From contig MEDZ01000008.1 in assembly GCA_001724275.1 (NCBI GenBank), positions 1 to 64,000 on the forward strand: a stretch of 64,000 nucleotides of DNA, written 5' to 3'. The notes below the pieces were generated by a model that saw only the letters and a list, made by a program, of their open reading frames with translations, did no database searches and was not told the origin of the DNA. Shown one piece after another: positions 28,205 to 37,910 of the stretch. The first letter of the stretch is position 1, and each line of letters opens with the position of its first letter. The position numbers were made by a program, and so were the translations under genes. This stretch comes from Gemmatimonadetes bacterium SCN 70-22 (GTDB lineage: Bacteria > Gemmatimonadota > Gemmatimonadetes > Gemmatimonadales > Gemmatimonadaceae).

Positions 28205-30564
28205 CACCCCTTCGTCCCCCGTGGGTGGCAGCTGTAGCACCCCATGCTGGTGTAGGTGTAGCCCGACCGCCCCTTGTGGTCGGCGTCGACCTTGGCCTTG
28301 TCGCTGTGCTCGTGGCACAGGATGCACTCGAACTGCTTGTAGTTGCCCGCGTTCTGGTGGCAGTCGGCGCAGCTGCTCCACTTCTGCAGGTGCTTCCCGG
28401 AGTAGATCGGGAAGTAGGGCCCGTCGTGGTTGAAGGTCGCGCCCAGCCATTGCGTGGTGGTGTGGCACGTCTCGCACGACGTGGGAAAGCCCGACGTGGA
28501 GTGCCTGGGGTTGGTCGTGCTGTTGTAGTCCGCCTGGTGGCAGGAGACGCACGTCGTCGGCTTGCCGTTGTACACCTTGTCGGCGTGGCAATCGAGGCAG
28601 GTCGCCGTCGTGTGCGCTCCCGTCAGCGGGAACGACGTTGCGTTGTGGTTGTAGGTGGCCCCTGGCCATCCGGTGGTGGTATGGCAGGCGGCGCAGAGCG
28701 TCGTGAAGCCGGCGGCGGCGTGGTGGGGGTTGGTGGTGCCGTCGTATTCCGTCTGGTGGCACGAGGCGCAGGCGGTCGGGAGCCCCTTGTACACGCCGCT
28801 GGCGTGACAATCGAGGCACGACGCCGCCAGGTGGGCTCCGGTCAGCGGGAACTGGGTGGCGCCATGGTTGAAGACGGCCCCCGCCCATTGGGTCGTGGTG
28901 TGGCACGTCTCGCACGTCGTTCCGAACCCCGAGGTCGCATGCCTGGGGTTCGCCGTGTTGTTGTAGTCGGTCTGGTGGCACGAGACGCACGCGGTCGGCG
29001 TCCCCTTGTAGATCCCGGTGCCGTGGCAGTCGTTGCAGCTGGCCGCCATGTGCCCCCCCGTCAGCGGGAAGGCGGTCCTGGCATGGTCGAACACCGCCCC
29101 CGCCCACGCGCTGGTGGTGTGGCAGGTCTCGCACGTCCCCGGGAAGCCCAGCGTGGCGTGCGGGGGATTCGCCGTTGCCGCGAAGTCGGCCTGGTGGCAC
29201 GACAGGCAGGTCGTCGGCTTCCCGCGGTACACGCCGTCGCCGTGACAGGTGTTGCAGCCGGCGGTGAGATGCGCGCCGGTGAGGGGGAACTTGGTCGTGG
29301 CGTGGTTGAAGGCTCCCCCCGTCCACTGCACGGTCGTGTGACAGCTCGCGCAGGTGGTCACGAAGCCGGCCGCCCCGTGCGGCGGGTTCGTCGTCTTCGC
29401 GTAGTCGTCCTGGTGGCAGCTCACGCACTCCAGCGAGCGCCCGGCATACACGCCGTCGGCATGGCAATCGTTGCACGCGCTCCCGGCATGCCCGCCGGTC
29501 AGCGGGAACCTGGTGTTGGCATGGTCGAAGACCGCCCCAAGCCACCGGGTGGTCCCATGGCAGGTCGAGCACGTGGCGGAGAAGCCGGCCTTCGCGTGCG
29601 GCGGGTTCGCCGTGGCGTCGTAGTCGGCCTGGTGACAGGAGGCGCACGCCATCGACTTCCCCACGTACACCTTGTCGCCATGGCAATCGGCGCACGTCGC
29701 CGCCTTGTGCGCCCCGGTCAGCGCGAAGCGCGTCGCCGCGTGATCGAACGTCCCCCCCTTCCAGGTCTCCGCCCCCTGGTGACACGACTCGCACAGCGTC
29801 GGGAAGCGCGCGGCGGCGTGCGGCGGCTCCACGCTCGCGTCGTACGCCGCCTGGTGGCACGAGGCACAGCTCGTCGGCTTCCCCTGGTACGCGCCATCGG
29901 CGTGGCACCCCTGGCAGGTGACCGCGAGGTGCCGCCCGGCCAGCGGGAAGCGCGTCGTGTTGTGGTCGAACGTCGCCCCCGCCCATGACACCTGGGTGTG
30001 GCACGTCGTGCAATCCGGGGAGAACCGGGCGGCCGAGTGGTCGGGGGACCTGGCGTCGCGGAACGTGGCGGCGTGGCACCCGAAGCAGGTGACGGGGCGG
30101 TTCACGAATTGCAGCTGGCCGTTGCGGGCGGGGGTGTGGCAGCTCTCGCACGGCACGGTGGCATGGGCGCCCAGCAGCGGGAAGCGCCCGGCCTGGTGCG
30201 CTTGCGCCATGGTCGCGCGATCGGTGAAGGTGCGCGCGGTGTGGCAGCGCGCGCACTGCGTCCCGAACTCCCCCTTGTGCACGTCCTGGTGACACGACGC
30301 GCACGTCCTGTCCACCTTCGAGAAGTCGAGCGACTGGTGGCACGACGTGCACGACGTCGTGGCGTGCGCTCCCTCGAGCGGGAAGGTGCGCGGCGCATGC
30401 TGGAAGACGCGGGAGATGACCGCGGGACGCCACCCGGCCGGACTGTGGCAGGCGATGCACGTCGCCGCGACCGAGAGCCCGTGCGGGTTGTCGGTGCGCT
30501 GCGCCGCCAGGCGCCCCGGCAGCAGCAAGGCAAGCACCCCGAGGACCCAGGCCAGTCGGCGCAT
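28204..30564 (-). CDS. 31-heme c-type cytochrome
   Basis: A 786-residue exported protein (signal MRRLAWVLGVLALLLPGRLAAQ) with 31 CXXCH haem-binding motifs by my count. Motifs 8 to 28 form seven repeats of three haems, each about 56-57 residues, with the pattern CxDCHADGVYxGxPT, CxSCHQADYxxTxNPPH, CxxCHTTxxWxGA and then FDHxxTxFPLTGAH. The histidines outside the CXXCH motifs are regularly placed and could be distal ligands, giving a wire of bis-His haems. It lies between a 23-haem cytochrome and a barrel protein, each joined by a one-base TGATG overlap. A periplasm-spanning or surface role in extracellular electron transfer is likely. Confidence 0.9.
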   Translation of the reverse strand: MRRLAWVLGVLALLLPGRLAAQRTDNPHGLSVAATCIACHSPAGWRPAVISRVFQHAPRTFPLEGAHATTSCTSCHQSLDFSKVDRTCASCHQDVHKGEFGTQCARCHTARTFTDRATMAQAHQAGRFPLLGAHATVPCESCHTPARNGQLQFVNRPVTCFGCHAATFRDARSPDHSAARFSPDCTTCHTQVSWAGATFDHNTTRFPLAGRHLAVTCQGCHADGAYQGKPTSCASCHQAAYDASVEPPHAAARFPTLCESCHQGAETWKGGTFDHAATRFALTGAHKAATCADCHGDKVYVGKSMACASCHQADYDATANPPHAKAGFSATCSTCHGTTRWLGAVFDHANTRFPLTGGHAGSACNDCHADGVYAGRSLECVSCHQDDYAKTTNPPHGAAGFVTTCASCHTTVQWTGGAFNHATTKFPLTGAHLTAGCNTCHGDGVYRGKPTTCLSCHQADFAATANPPHATLGFPGTCETCHTTSAWAGAVFDHARTAFPLTGGHMAASCNDCHGTGIYKGTPTACVSCHQTDYNNTANPRHATSGFGTTCETCHTTTQWAGAVFNHGATQFPLTGAHLAASCLDCHASGVYKGLPTACASCHQTEYDGTTNPHHAAAGFTTLCAACHTTTGWPGATYNHNATSFPLTGAHTTATCLDCHADKVYNGKPTTCVSCHQADYNSTTNPRHSTSGFPTSCETCHTTTQWLGATFNHDGPYFPIYSGKHLQKWSSCADCHQNAGNYKQFECILCHEHSDKAKVDADHKGRSGYTYTSMGCYSCHPRGTKG

Positions 30565-32717
30565 CAGCGGCGCGCCTCGCGCGGGCGGGTGGCGTGACAG
30601 CTCTCGCACGACACGCCAAGCGGGCGGTACACCACGCGGGTCGTCCCGGCCGGAGCCCCGGCAACCGGCTCCCGCTTGTGGCACCCATCGCACGGCACGG
30701 CGGCGTGCGCCCCCTTCAGCGAGAAACGCGAGCGCTCGTGGTCGAAGCGCGCCGCCGGGGCAAACGCCTCGGCCCCATGGCACCCCTCGCATGCACCGCC
30801 GTCGCTGCGGCCAGCGAACTGAGTCCCGTGGGGCGTCTGGTGGCAGGTCGCGCACGAGCGCCGCTGCGGCGGGGCGAAGAGGAGCGACCGGCCGCCGCGC
30901 GCGGCGGCCACGAGCGTCGATCCGCTCCCCCGCTTCGCCAGTTCCTCGTGGCAGGCCACGCATGGCACCGCCCGGTGCGCCCCCTCCAGCGGCAAGGCAT
31001 AGGTGGCGTGCGCCGCCACATCGACCCGCGACGGACGGAAGGTGTCGGCCCCGTGGCAGCTGCGGCACGTCCCGTCGCCCGCCGCCCCACCGGGACGGCC
31101 GTAGCGCCCCCCATGCGGGTCGGCGTGGCACGACGTGCAGGCGGGATCGACGCCGGCCAGCGCCACCTTCGCCGTACCTAACGACACCGACGTGCCCCAC
31201 GCCGGGAGCCCCGGGCGCGCGGCGCCATGGCATGCCGCGCAGGCGATGGCGGCATGCCGCCCCTCGAGCGGCAGGCGCAAGCGGGCGTGCGCCGCCGCGC
31301 CGAAGGTGCTGGGGGCAAAGCCGTTCACCGTATGGCACGATTCGCACGTGGCGGCGGGGACGCGCGCCGCCAGCTGGGCGCCGTGGGCGTCCAGGTGGCA
31401 GTCGGCACACCGCGAGGCCGCCATCCGGAGGCGCACCGTGCGGGGGCTCCGCGCCATCACCGTCCCACTCGCGCCTGCCGTACTCGCCGTCGTTGCACTC
31501 GCCGTCGTCGCATGTGCGGCGGACGCGCCTGCCGCGGGGAGCGATTGCGCGGTGTGGCAGGCAGCGCACTTCACCCCCTGGTGCCTGCCCTCGAGCGGGT
31601 ACGCCGTCCGCCGGTGCTGCGCCAGCGTGAAGGCCGCCGGCGTGAACCCTTCCACCGTGTGGCAGGCCGCACAGTCGACCGTCCGGCCGCCCAACGTCGC
31701 CTCGCCCCGGTGCGCGTCGTCATGGCACGAGGCGCAGCTCGCGAATGGCGGGTTCCGGCGCGTCATCTCCCTGCCATGACAGGCGGCGCACGGCACGCCC
31801 GCATGGTCGCCTTCGAGCGGGTACCGCGTGAGGGCGTGGTTGAACGCCCGCTTGTCGATCACGCGAAAGCCGGCCGTGGTGTGGCACTCGCTGCACTTGG
31901 TCGAGAGCCGCCCCTTGTGCGGGTCGGCGTGACACGACGAGCACTCCCGGTAGGCAAGCGGCTTGAAGAGCGGGACGCGCTCGCCCTCGGCGTTGGTGCG
32001 CGTCCGGAGGCGCGGCGTGAGGTGGCACTTGTCGCAGGCCACGTCGACATGCTTCCCGTCGAGGCGGTAGTCCGCCTTGTCGTGGTCGAACGTCGGCGCC
32101 TTGTCCCACCGCGCGGCGTCGTGGCACGACTCGCACGAGGCATCGAGCGCCCCGTCGTGCACGTCGTCCGACTTGTGGCACGAGACGCAGTGGCGCTCCA
32201 GCCCCACCCATCCCGCGTCGGCCTTGCGCGCCGAGAGCGCCGCGGCCCGTCCCACCCGGTACTTCGTGGCATGGCACGCCTCGCACTTCGTGTCGGTGTG
32301 CTTCCCCTCGAGCGTCCACCCCGCCCTCCGGTGGTCGAAGCGCGCCGGCGATCCTTCGGCCCATTCGACCATCTTGAAGTCCGCTCCCGCGTGATCGGGA
32401 TGGCACGACGCACACTCCTTGCGCCCCGCACGCACCTCGCGGGCGTGCAGCCCGCGTTGCTGCTGCACGAGCCACCCGATCTCCTTGTGGCACTGCAGGC
32501 AGACCTGCGTCATGGGCGAGGCGCCCCCCTTGAGCCCGTGGCACTTGATGCAGTTGCCCGCCCCCTCGAGCGTCGCGTGGGGGCGCGCGAGGGGACCGGG
32601 CGAGATCTGCCCCCACCCCCTCGCGGGAGCCAGCAGCGCGAGGAGCCCCGTCATGAGCCACACCGCCAAGCGCGCGCCCGGCACCGGGCGTCGATCGGAA
32701 GCACGATCATGGCTCAT
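30564..32717 (-). CDS. 23-heme c-type cytochrome
   Basis: A 717-residue protein with an N-terminal export signal (VWLMTGLLALLAPARGWGQ) and 23 CXXCH motifs by my count. The repeats are less regular than in the neighbouring cytochrome but share the element FxxHxxTxYPLEGxHxxVxCAACH, so the two proteins are related. An Ala/Thr-rich insert lies about residues 395-420 (TTASATTASTAGASGT). The start overlaps the upstream oxidoreductase stop by four bases (ATGA) and its own stop overlaps the next start by one base. It may be the periplasmic partner that passes electrons to the 31-haem protein and the barrel. Confidence 0.9.
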   Translation of the reverse strand: MSHDRASDRRPVPGARLAVWLMTGLLALLAPARGWGQISPGPLARPHATLEGAGNCIKCHGLKGGASPMTQVCLQCHKEIGWLVQQQRGLHAREVRAGRKECASCHPDHAGADFKMVEWAEGSPARFDHRRAGWTLEGKHTDTKCEACHATKYRVGRAAALSARKADAGWVGLERHCVSCHKSDDVHDGALDASCESCHDAARWDKAPTFDHDKADYRLDGKHVDVACDKCHLTPRLRTRTNAEGERVPLFKPLAYRECSSCHADPHKGRLSTKCSECHTTAGFRVIDKRAFNHALTRYPLEGDHAGVPCAACHGREMTRRNPPFASCASCHDDAHRGEATLGGRTVDCAACHTVEGFTPAAFTLAQHRRTAYPLEGRHQGVKCAACHTAQSLPAAGASAAHATTASATTASTAGASGTVMARSPRTVRLRMAASRCADCHLDAHGAQLAARVPAATCESCHTVNGFAPSTFGAAAHARLRLPLEGRHAAIACAACHGAARPGLPAWGTSVSLGTAKVALAGVDPACTSCHADPHGGRYGRPGGAAGDGTCRSCHGADTFRPSRVDVAAHATYALPLEGAHRAVPCVACHEELAKRGSGSTLVAAARGGRSLLFAPPQRRSCATCHQTPHGTQFAGRSDGGACEGCHGAEAFAPAARFDHERSRFSLKGAHAAVPCDGCHKREPVAGAPAGTTRVVYRPLGVSCESCHATRPREARR

Positions 32718-34162
32718 CCGGCTTGCGCAGCGCTCGCGTTCCCCACCGGGACTTCCTTGGAGACGATCTGGATCCCCAGCCGCTCGAGGAAGGCGTACGG
32801 CGCCTCTCCCCCGATCCGGATGATCACGTGGTCGTTCGGCAGGATCGTCTTCTCCCCCTCCACATCGAGCACCACCACGTCCTGGCGGATTTCCCGCAGC
32901 TGGCTGCGGAAGATTGCCCGCACACGACCGCTGGCCAGCGCCCGCTGGATCTTCTCGACGTTGCGCTCCTTCACCCGGCTGAACGACTCGCCGCGATACG
33001 ACAGCAGCACCTCGGCCCCCTCCTGGTTGGCGAGGCCGAGCGCCGACTCCACCGCGCTGTCGCCGCCCCCCACCACCAGCACGCGCTTCCCCCTGAAGGC
33101 CTCCATCTCCACGATGTCGTAGAAGACCTTGTCCAGCTCCTCACCGGCGGCGCCCAGCCGTCGCGGCGACCCACGGCGCCCCATCGCCAGCACCACCCGC
33201 CGCGCCGTGTACGCCGCCTTCCCGGCCTGCACCCGGAAGAGCGTCCCCTCGCGCGCGATGTTCTCCACCTTCTGCCCGGTGTGCACGTCCAGCCCCGTGT
33301 TGGCCACGATCGTCTCCCACACCTGCAGCAGCGTCTCCTTGGACGCGTCGGCGATCCACAGGTCGCCGTAGAGCGGGATCGAGACCGGCTCCGCCAGGAG
33401 CAACTTGTGGCGCGGGTACTTCCGCACCGTGTCGGACAGCGTCCCCTGCTCCAGCACCACGTAGCGCAGGTGCCGGCGGTGGGCCTCCAGCCCGGCACTC
33501 AGCCCCGCCGGCCCGGAGCCCACGATCACGACATCGAGCGTGTGGTCGTCGCCATCGGCGCGCGCCTCGCCGGGCGGAAGCACCTTCGCCACGTGCTCGA
33601 TCGCGATCTTCCCCTCGTTGATCGCGTTCTTGATCAGCCCGCGCCCGCCGAGTTCGCCCACGATGTACAGCCCGCGCACGTTGGTCTCGAAGTTGACGTC
33701 GACCAGCGGGACCTGCACGCGATTGACCGCCGTCCCCGCATTCACCGAGATGGCGCCAACGGGACAGGCGCCGACACACTCGCCGTGCCCCTTGCAGAGT
33801 GCGTTGTTCACCACCGCCAGCTTCCCCTGCAGCGTGAGCGCGCCGGGCTCGGGACAGGCGGCGACGCACGTTCCGCACCCCACGCACATGTCCGCCCGCA
33901 CCAGCGCCTTCAGCGTACCTGCGCCGCTCGCCGACGGCGCGGCGGCGATTCCCGCGTTCACCACCTCGAAGATCTGCTGCGGGATTCCGCACTTGGGGCA
34001 GAACGACGATCCCGCGGGGACCGCCGCGCCACAGCGCGCGCAGGGAGCGCTCCCCCCGCGTGGTGCCGGCGCCCCCCCGGGCGCGCTCCCCCCGGGGGTG
34101 CGCAGGTGTCGCCAGATGAAGAATCCGGTGAGCGCGAAGAAGCCGACCGTCGTCAGGAGCAT
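32714..34162 (-). CDS. membrane-anchored ferredoxin / FAD-NAD(P) oxidoreductase
   Basis: A 482-residue protein: one N-terminal membrane helix (LLTTVGFFALTGFFIW), a zinc-ribbon (CARCGAA...FCPKCG), a two-cluster ferredoxin domain, and a thioredoxin-reductase-like flavin domain. The first cluster motif is complete (CVGCGTCVAACP). In the second, CKGHGECVGACP, a histidine replaces the second cysteine. The flavin domain has DVVIVGSGPAGLSAGLEA near residue 210 and a second dinucleotide motif VLVVGGGDSAVESALGLA. It probably moves electrons between NAD(P)H and haem or quinone partners. Gene context (cytochrome b-like gene 21 bases upstream, cytochromes downstream) supports entry of electrons to the conduit. 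Its substrate is not known. Confidence 0.85.
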   Translation of the reverse strand: MLLTTVGFFALTGFFIWRHLRTPGGSAPGGAPAPRGGSAPCARCGAAVPAGSSFCPKCGIPQQIFEVVNAGIAAAPSASGAGTLKALVRADMCVGCGTCVAACPEPGALTLQGKLAVVNNALCKGHGECVGACPVGAISVNAGTAVNRVQVPLVDVNFETNVRGLYIVGELGGRGLIKNAINEGKIAIEHVAKVLPPGEARADGDDHTLDVVIVGSGPAGLSAGLEAHRRHLRYVVLEQGTLSDTVRKYPRHKLLLAEPVSIPLYGDLWIADASKETLLQVWETIVANTGLDVHTGQKVENIAREGTLFRVQAGKAAYTARRVVLAMGRRGSPRRLGAAGEELDKVFYDIVEMEAFRGKRVLVVGGGDSAVESALGLANQEGAEVLLSYRGESFSRVKERNVEKIQRALASGRVRAIFRSQLREIRQDVVVLDVEGEKTILPNDHVIIRIGGEAPYAFLERLGIQIVSKEVPVGNASAAQAG

Positions 34163-34183
34163 CTGTATGGCGTCGTCCGGCGC

Positions 34184-35224
34184 TCAGTAGAACCAGGTTG
34201 CCCCGACGGCAACCACGACGACGACGTGAATGACGACCGCCACCAGCGCCGTCAGCGCGAACGGCTTGTGCGCCACGTGCCAGTAGCGGAAGACGCGGTG
34301 CGTGGCGTCGAGCATCCGCACCTGCTGCGACAGCGCGATCTCGCGGCTCGCCAGGCCGACCGCGCGCGCGAGCGTGGCCGGCGGGATCGTGCGTCCTCCC
34401 TCGTGCGCCTGGAACCGGCGCCGCAGCTCGCGCGTCTTGCGCCAGCGCTCCACGTCGTTGGCGACGAGGTCGCGCAGTACCCGCAGCGCCCCCGCCTTTT
34501 CGTCGCTCGGCGACGCCATGCGCAGCGTTTCCTCCACCGTGCCCCGATCGAGCCCCGTCGCCCCGGCGATCTCGTCGACCAAGCGGGTTCGCTCGGCGAT
34601 CACCTCATCGCGTGTGAGCTCGACCCCCGAGCGCGCCCGCGGGATGCGCGTGTACAGGTAGCGCCCCACGACGCCGCTCGCGCACACCACGAGCATCGCC
34701 CCGAACCCCAGCCCGATCACCCCGTCCGACCGCCAGGCGGCGTGCACGGTGAGGAGGAGGGGGAGTCCGATCGCGGTCGTCACGTGTACATCGAGCCACT
34801 TGCCGATGGGACCCGTGAATGCCAGCGCCTTCCACTTCTTGCGCAGTGGGTACAGCCACAGGAAGACGAAGACGACGAAGGCGACGATCCCGGCGCTCTG
34901 CCCCACGAGCCCCGAGGGGCGCAACAGCGCATGCAGGGGGTGCCGCACCCGCTCGGCCAGGGGGCGAAGGTAGTACGGCGCGCCGGCGACGTTGATGACG
35001 AGAAGCGACGCCACGATGGAGACCGTCGCCCAGTTCACCCCGACCCCGCTTCGCGATCCGCCGCGCACCGCCGGGGAGGCGGTTCTCCCCGCGACAGCGG
35101 GACGCCCGAGGGTGGATGGCGGGGACGACGCGCCCGCGGGGCTTGCCACCAGGTGCGGGGGTGGTGCGACCGGAGGACGCGCCGTCGATGGCGGTGAGGC
35201 GTGCGCGAGGTTGCCGTGGTTCAT
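34184..35224 (-). CDS. cytochrome b-like membrane protein
   Basis: A 346-residue protein with five hydrophobic segments and a Pro/Ala-rich cytoplasmic start. Histidines lie in helices at DVHVTTAIGLPLLLTVHAAW and in the last pair (HRVFRYWHVAHKPFALTA, then VVIHVVVVVAVGATWFY). These are the usual sites for b-haem ligands, so this is probably a cytochrome-b561-like quinone oxidoreductase subunit. A soluble helical insertion of about 120 residues separates the fourth and fifth helices (RDEVIAERTRLVDEIAG). It is the first gene of the operon leading to the multiheme cytochromes. Its start (35224, MNHGNLA) is best guessed; a longer frame upstream looks non-coding. Family assignment is an inference from histidine placement. 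Confidence 0.65.
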   Translation of the reverse strand: MNHGNLAHASPPSTARPPVAPPPHLVASPAGASSPPSTLGRPAVAGRTASPAVRGGSRSGVGVNWATVSIVASLLVINVAGAPYYLRPLAERVRHPLHALLRPSGLVGQSAGIVAFVVFVFLWLYPLRKKWKALAFTGPIGKWLDVHVTTAIGLPLLLTVHAAWRSDGVIGLGFGAMLVVCASGVVGRYLYTRIPRARSGVELTRDEVIAERTRLVDEIAGATGLDRGTVEETLRMASPSDEKAGALRVLRDLVANDVERWRKTRELRRRFQAHEGGRTIPPATLARAVGLASREIALSQQVRMLDATHRVFRYWHVAHKPFALTALVAVVIHVVVVVAVGATWFY

Positions 35225-35822
35225 GATGCGCGGGGGAACGGCGCGATGGCTCGGGGCGTCGGTACCGATCGACGAGGAAGCGAAGCGGGGACGAAGCGGG
35301 GGTGGAGCGGGGGAGGCCGGCCCCGGCGCCGATGCAACCATCGCCCGGCGATGGGAATGTCGTGCCTCCCACACGCGCGCGCTGTGCGCTGCATCGCAAT
35401 CGAGTTTGCAGCTGACGGATGCAGGCACCACGCATCATCCACGACTCGCGGCACCGTTAGGCCGTCACGCGAGTTCATGAACCGTTCATCTTTTCGGGCC
35501 GCCATTGCTCGTTCTGCAACCGACATCACACGAGGCGTGGGCGCTTCGTCGCGGGGGGCGTACCCGGCCAGGTGGGGCGACGGCCACGGCCGCTCGAACA
35601 CCGCAACCACCCCATCGCCGCCAGACGCCGCGGGGCGCCCCGGGAAGACCGCGGAAGGCGACCGCGGAAGGCGACGGCGTCAGACGACCGGCCGGGGGGC
35701 GGCCGCCACCGTGATCGGTCCGATGAGTGACCCCCAACGCAGTCGCCTCTTTCGGTGCCTGTCACCGGACGTTCATACTTGCCCCCTTACGTTCCATATC
35801 ATCCGTCGACTGGAGTGCCCGC
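35225..35822. other. divergent intergenic region
   Basis: About 600 bases between the cytochrome operon and the LTA-synthase-like gene. It holds one copy of the CGTTAGGC octamer (35455-35462), the 10-bp palindrome GTTCATGAAC at 35473-35482 that could be an operator, and a 13-bp tandem duplication (GACCGCGGAAGGC, 35647-35672). No gene or RNA is recognised. The promoters of both operons should lie here. Confidence 0.5.
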
Positions 35823-37853
35823 TTGGCGAGTGCTATCCCCCCGGAAGTTCCCCCCCCTGCCTCGCCGCCATCCCCGCGCCTTCGCCTGGGGAGGTTCTCG
35901 CTCGCGGCCCTCCTCGTCGCCGTCCTCCTGGCGGTCGCGTTCGTCACGCGTGTCGCGCTCCTCGCGTACGCCTGGCGCGACCTCGACGCCGGGGCGTGGG
36001 GCATCGTCCGCGCGGTCCTGGTCGGGATGGTCTTCGACCTCCAGGCGTCACTCTGGCTCGCCGCCCCCCTCGTCGTGGTCCTCGCCCTCCTCCCCGATCG
36101 CTGGTTCCGGCGGCGCGCCGTGCGCGGCTGGATGCGCGGGTGGCTCTTCACGCTCTTCGCCCTCTCGGCCTTCGTCGTCGCCGCCGAGCTGCTCTTCTTC
36201 GACGAGTTCAACGGGCGCTTCAACTTCGTCGCGGTCGACTACCTCATCTATCCCACCGAGGTCGTCACCAACCTGTGGGAGAGCTATCCCCTCCCGGCCA
36301 TCCTCCTGGCCGTGGGAGGCGCCGGCGCGCTCGGGCTGTGGCTCGCGCGGCACCGCGTCGCGCAGGCCCTGGCGGCCGCCACGACGGCATCACGCCGCCT
36401 GGCGACGCTCGCGCTGTACGGAGTCTCGTTAGGCACGCTGACCCTCGGGACCTCGCCCGCGCTCGCCCACGTCTCCGACGACCGCACGCTCAACGAGATC
36501 GCCCTCAACGGCTACTACTCCTTCTGGATGGCCTTCCTTGGCCAGGACGCCCCGTACGAAGGGCTCTACGCCACACGCTCGCCGGGAGAGGAGGCGGCGC
36601 GCCTGCGCACCCTCCTCGCGGAGCCGGAAGCGACGCGCAGCGAGTGGAACCCGGAGCGCCCGACCGAGCGCGAAATCACGGCCCCCACCCCGCCGGTCCG
36701 CCGCAACGTCGTCGTCGTCCTCGAGGAGAGCCTCGGCTCCATCTTCCTCGCCTCGCTGCACCCCCGCGGCGACACCGTCCTCACCCCGCGGTTCGACTCG
36801 CTCATCGCCGAGGGGACCGTCCTCGCCAACGCCTATTCCACGGGGAACCGGACGATTCGCGCGCTCGAGGCCACCACCTCCTCGCTCCCCCCGCTCCCCG
36901 GGGTCTCCATCGTCAGGCGTTCCGCATCCCACGGACTCTTCACCCTCCCCGCCGTCCTGGCGGAGCGCGGTTACTCCACGTCGTTCATCTATGGCGGGCG
37001 CGCCATGTTCGACGGGATGGGCGAGTACATGCGCAACAACGGGATGCAGCTCATCATCGAGCAGAAGGACTACCCCAGCGACGCCTTCGCCAACGCGTGG
37101 GGGGTGGCCGACGAGTACATCTTCGACAAGGCGCTGGCCACGTACGACTCGCTCCACGCCGCCGGTCGTCCGTTCTACTCCCTCGTCCTCTCCGTCTCCA
37201 ACCACAAGCCCTACTCGTTCCCCGCGGGGCGCATCGCCGCCGACCCCAACGCCCGCAAGCGGACCAACGCCGTGATGTATGCCGACTGGGCGCTCGGCCG
37301 CTTCGTGCGCATGGCGCGGGCGCATCCGTGGTTCGACAGCACGCTCTTCGTGCTGATGGGCGATCACGGGGCGCGCGTGTACGGCGCCTCCGAGATCCCG
37401 CTTCCCAGCTACGAGGTCCCCATCCTCTTCTACGCGCCGGGGTTCATCGAGCCCGGGAAGCGCATCGAGACGCTGGCCTCGTCGCTCGACATCCCCGCGA
37501 CCATCATGGCGCGCCTGGGGATGTCGTACGACTCGAAGTGGTTCGGGCACGACGTCTTCACCATCCCCCCCGAGCAGGGGCGCGCCCTGATGACCCACAA
37601 TTCGAGCATCGCCCTCATGCGCGGCGACCGCGTCGCGGTGCTCGGGCTCAAGGGGGCGACCGACGTCTACCAGTACGATCGCCCGGCGAAGCGCCTGCGC
37701 CGCATCGCATCTCCCGACTCGGCCGGGCGCGCGCTCGTGGAAGACGCCATTGCCTATTTCCATACGGCCGACCGGCTGTATCGGTCGGGGGCCTACGCGA
37801 TGGATCGAGTCCCTGCACCTGGCGGGGCGGCGGTTGGGGGGCAGGGGCACTAG
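35823..37853 (+). CDS. LTA-synthase-like membrane sulfatase-family protein
   Basis: A 676-residue protein from the TTG at 35823; the frame is open to 35727, so the start is uncertain. Five N-terminal helices (residues 20-220) are followed by an extracytoplasmic sulfatase-fold domain. Key motifs are the metal glutamate in VVVVLEESLG, the threonine nucleophile region STGNRTIRALEA, SVSNHKPYSFP and GDHGARVYG. The family includes lipoteichoic acid synthases and, in Gram-negatives, phosphoglycerol or phosphoethanolamine transferases acting on periplasmic glucans or LPS. The most likely role here is transfer of a phospho-alcohol group onto an envelope glycan. Confidence 0.85.
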   Translation: MASAIPPEVPPPASPPSPRLRLGRFSLAALLVAVLLAVAFVTRVALLAYAWRDLDAGAWGIVRAVLVGMVFDLQASLWLAAPLVVVLALLPDRWFRRRAVRGWMRGWLFTLFALSAFVVAAELLFFDEFNGRFNFVAVDYLIYPTEVVTNLWESYPLPAILLAVGGAGALGLWLARHRVAQALAAATTASRRLATLALYGVSLGTLTLGTSPALAHVSDDRTLNEIALNGYYSFWMAFLGQDAPYEGLYATRSPGEEAARLRTLLAEPEATRSEWNPERPTEREITAPTPPVRRNVVVVLEESLGSIFLASLHPRGDTVLTPRFDSLIAEGTVLANAYSTGNRTIRALEATTSSLPPLPGVSIVRRSASHGLFTLPAVLAERGYSTSFIYGGRAMFDGMGEYMRNNGMQLIIEQKDYPSDAFANAWGVADEYIFDKALATYDSLHAAGRPFYSLVLSVSNHKPYSFPAGRIAADPNARKRTNAVMYADWALGRFVRMARAHPWFDSTLFVLMGDHGARVYGASEIPLPSYEVPILFYAPGFIEPGKRIETLASSLDIPATIMARLGMSYDSKWFGHDVFTIPPEQGRALMTHNSSIALMRGDRVAVLGLKGATDVYQYDRPAKRLRRIASPDSAGRALVEDAIAYFHTADRLYRSGAYAMDRVPAPGGAAVGGQGH

Positions 37854-37910
37854 GCGCCGTCCGTCGCACGCCGTTCGGCCACGTTCAACTCCAGCACGAG
37901 GCAGTGATCC

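Noticed and set aside
28400-30000. Regular DNA repeats of about 170 bp suggesting a CRISPR or satellite array
   Set aside because: The period is that of the three-haem protein modules and the frame is open throughout; the repeats are coding.
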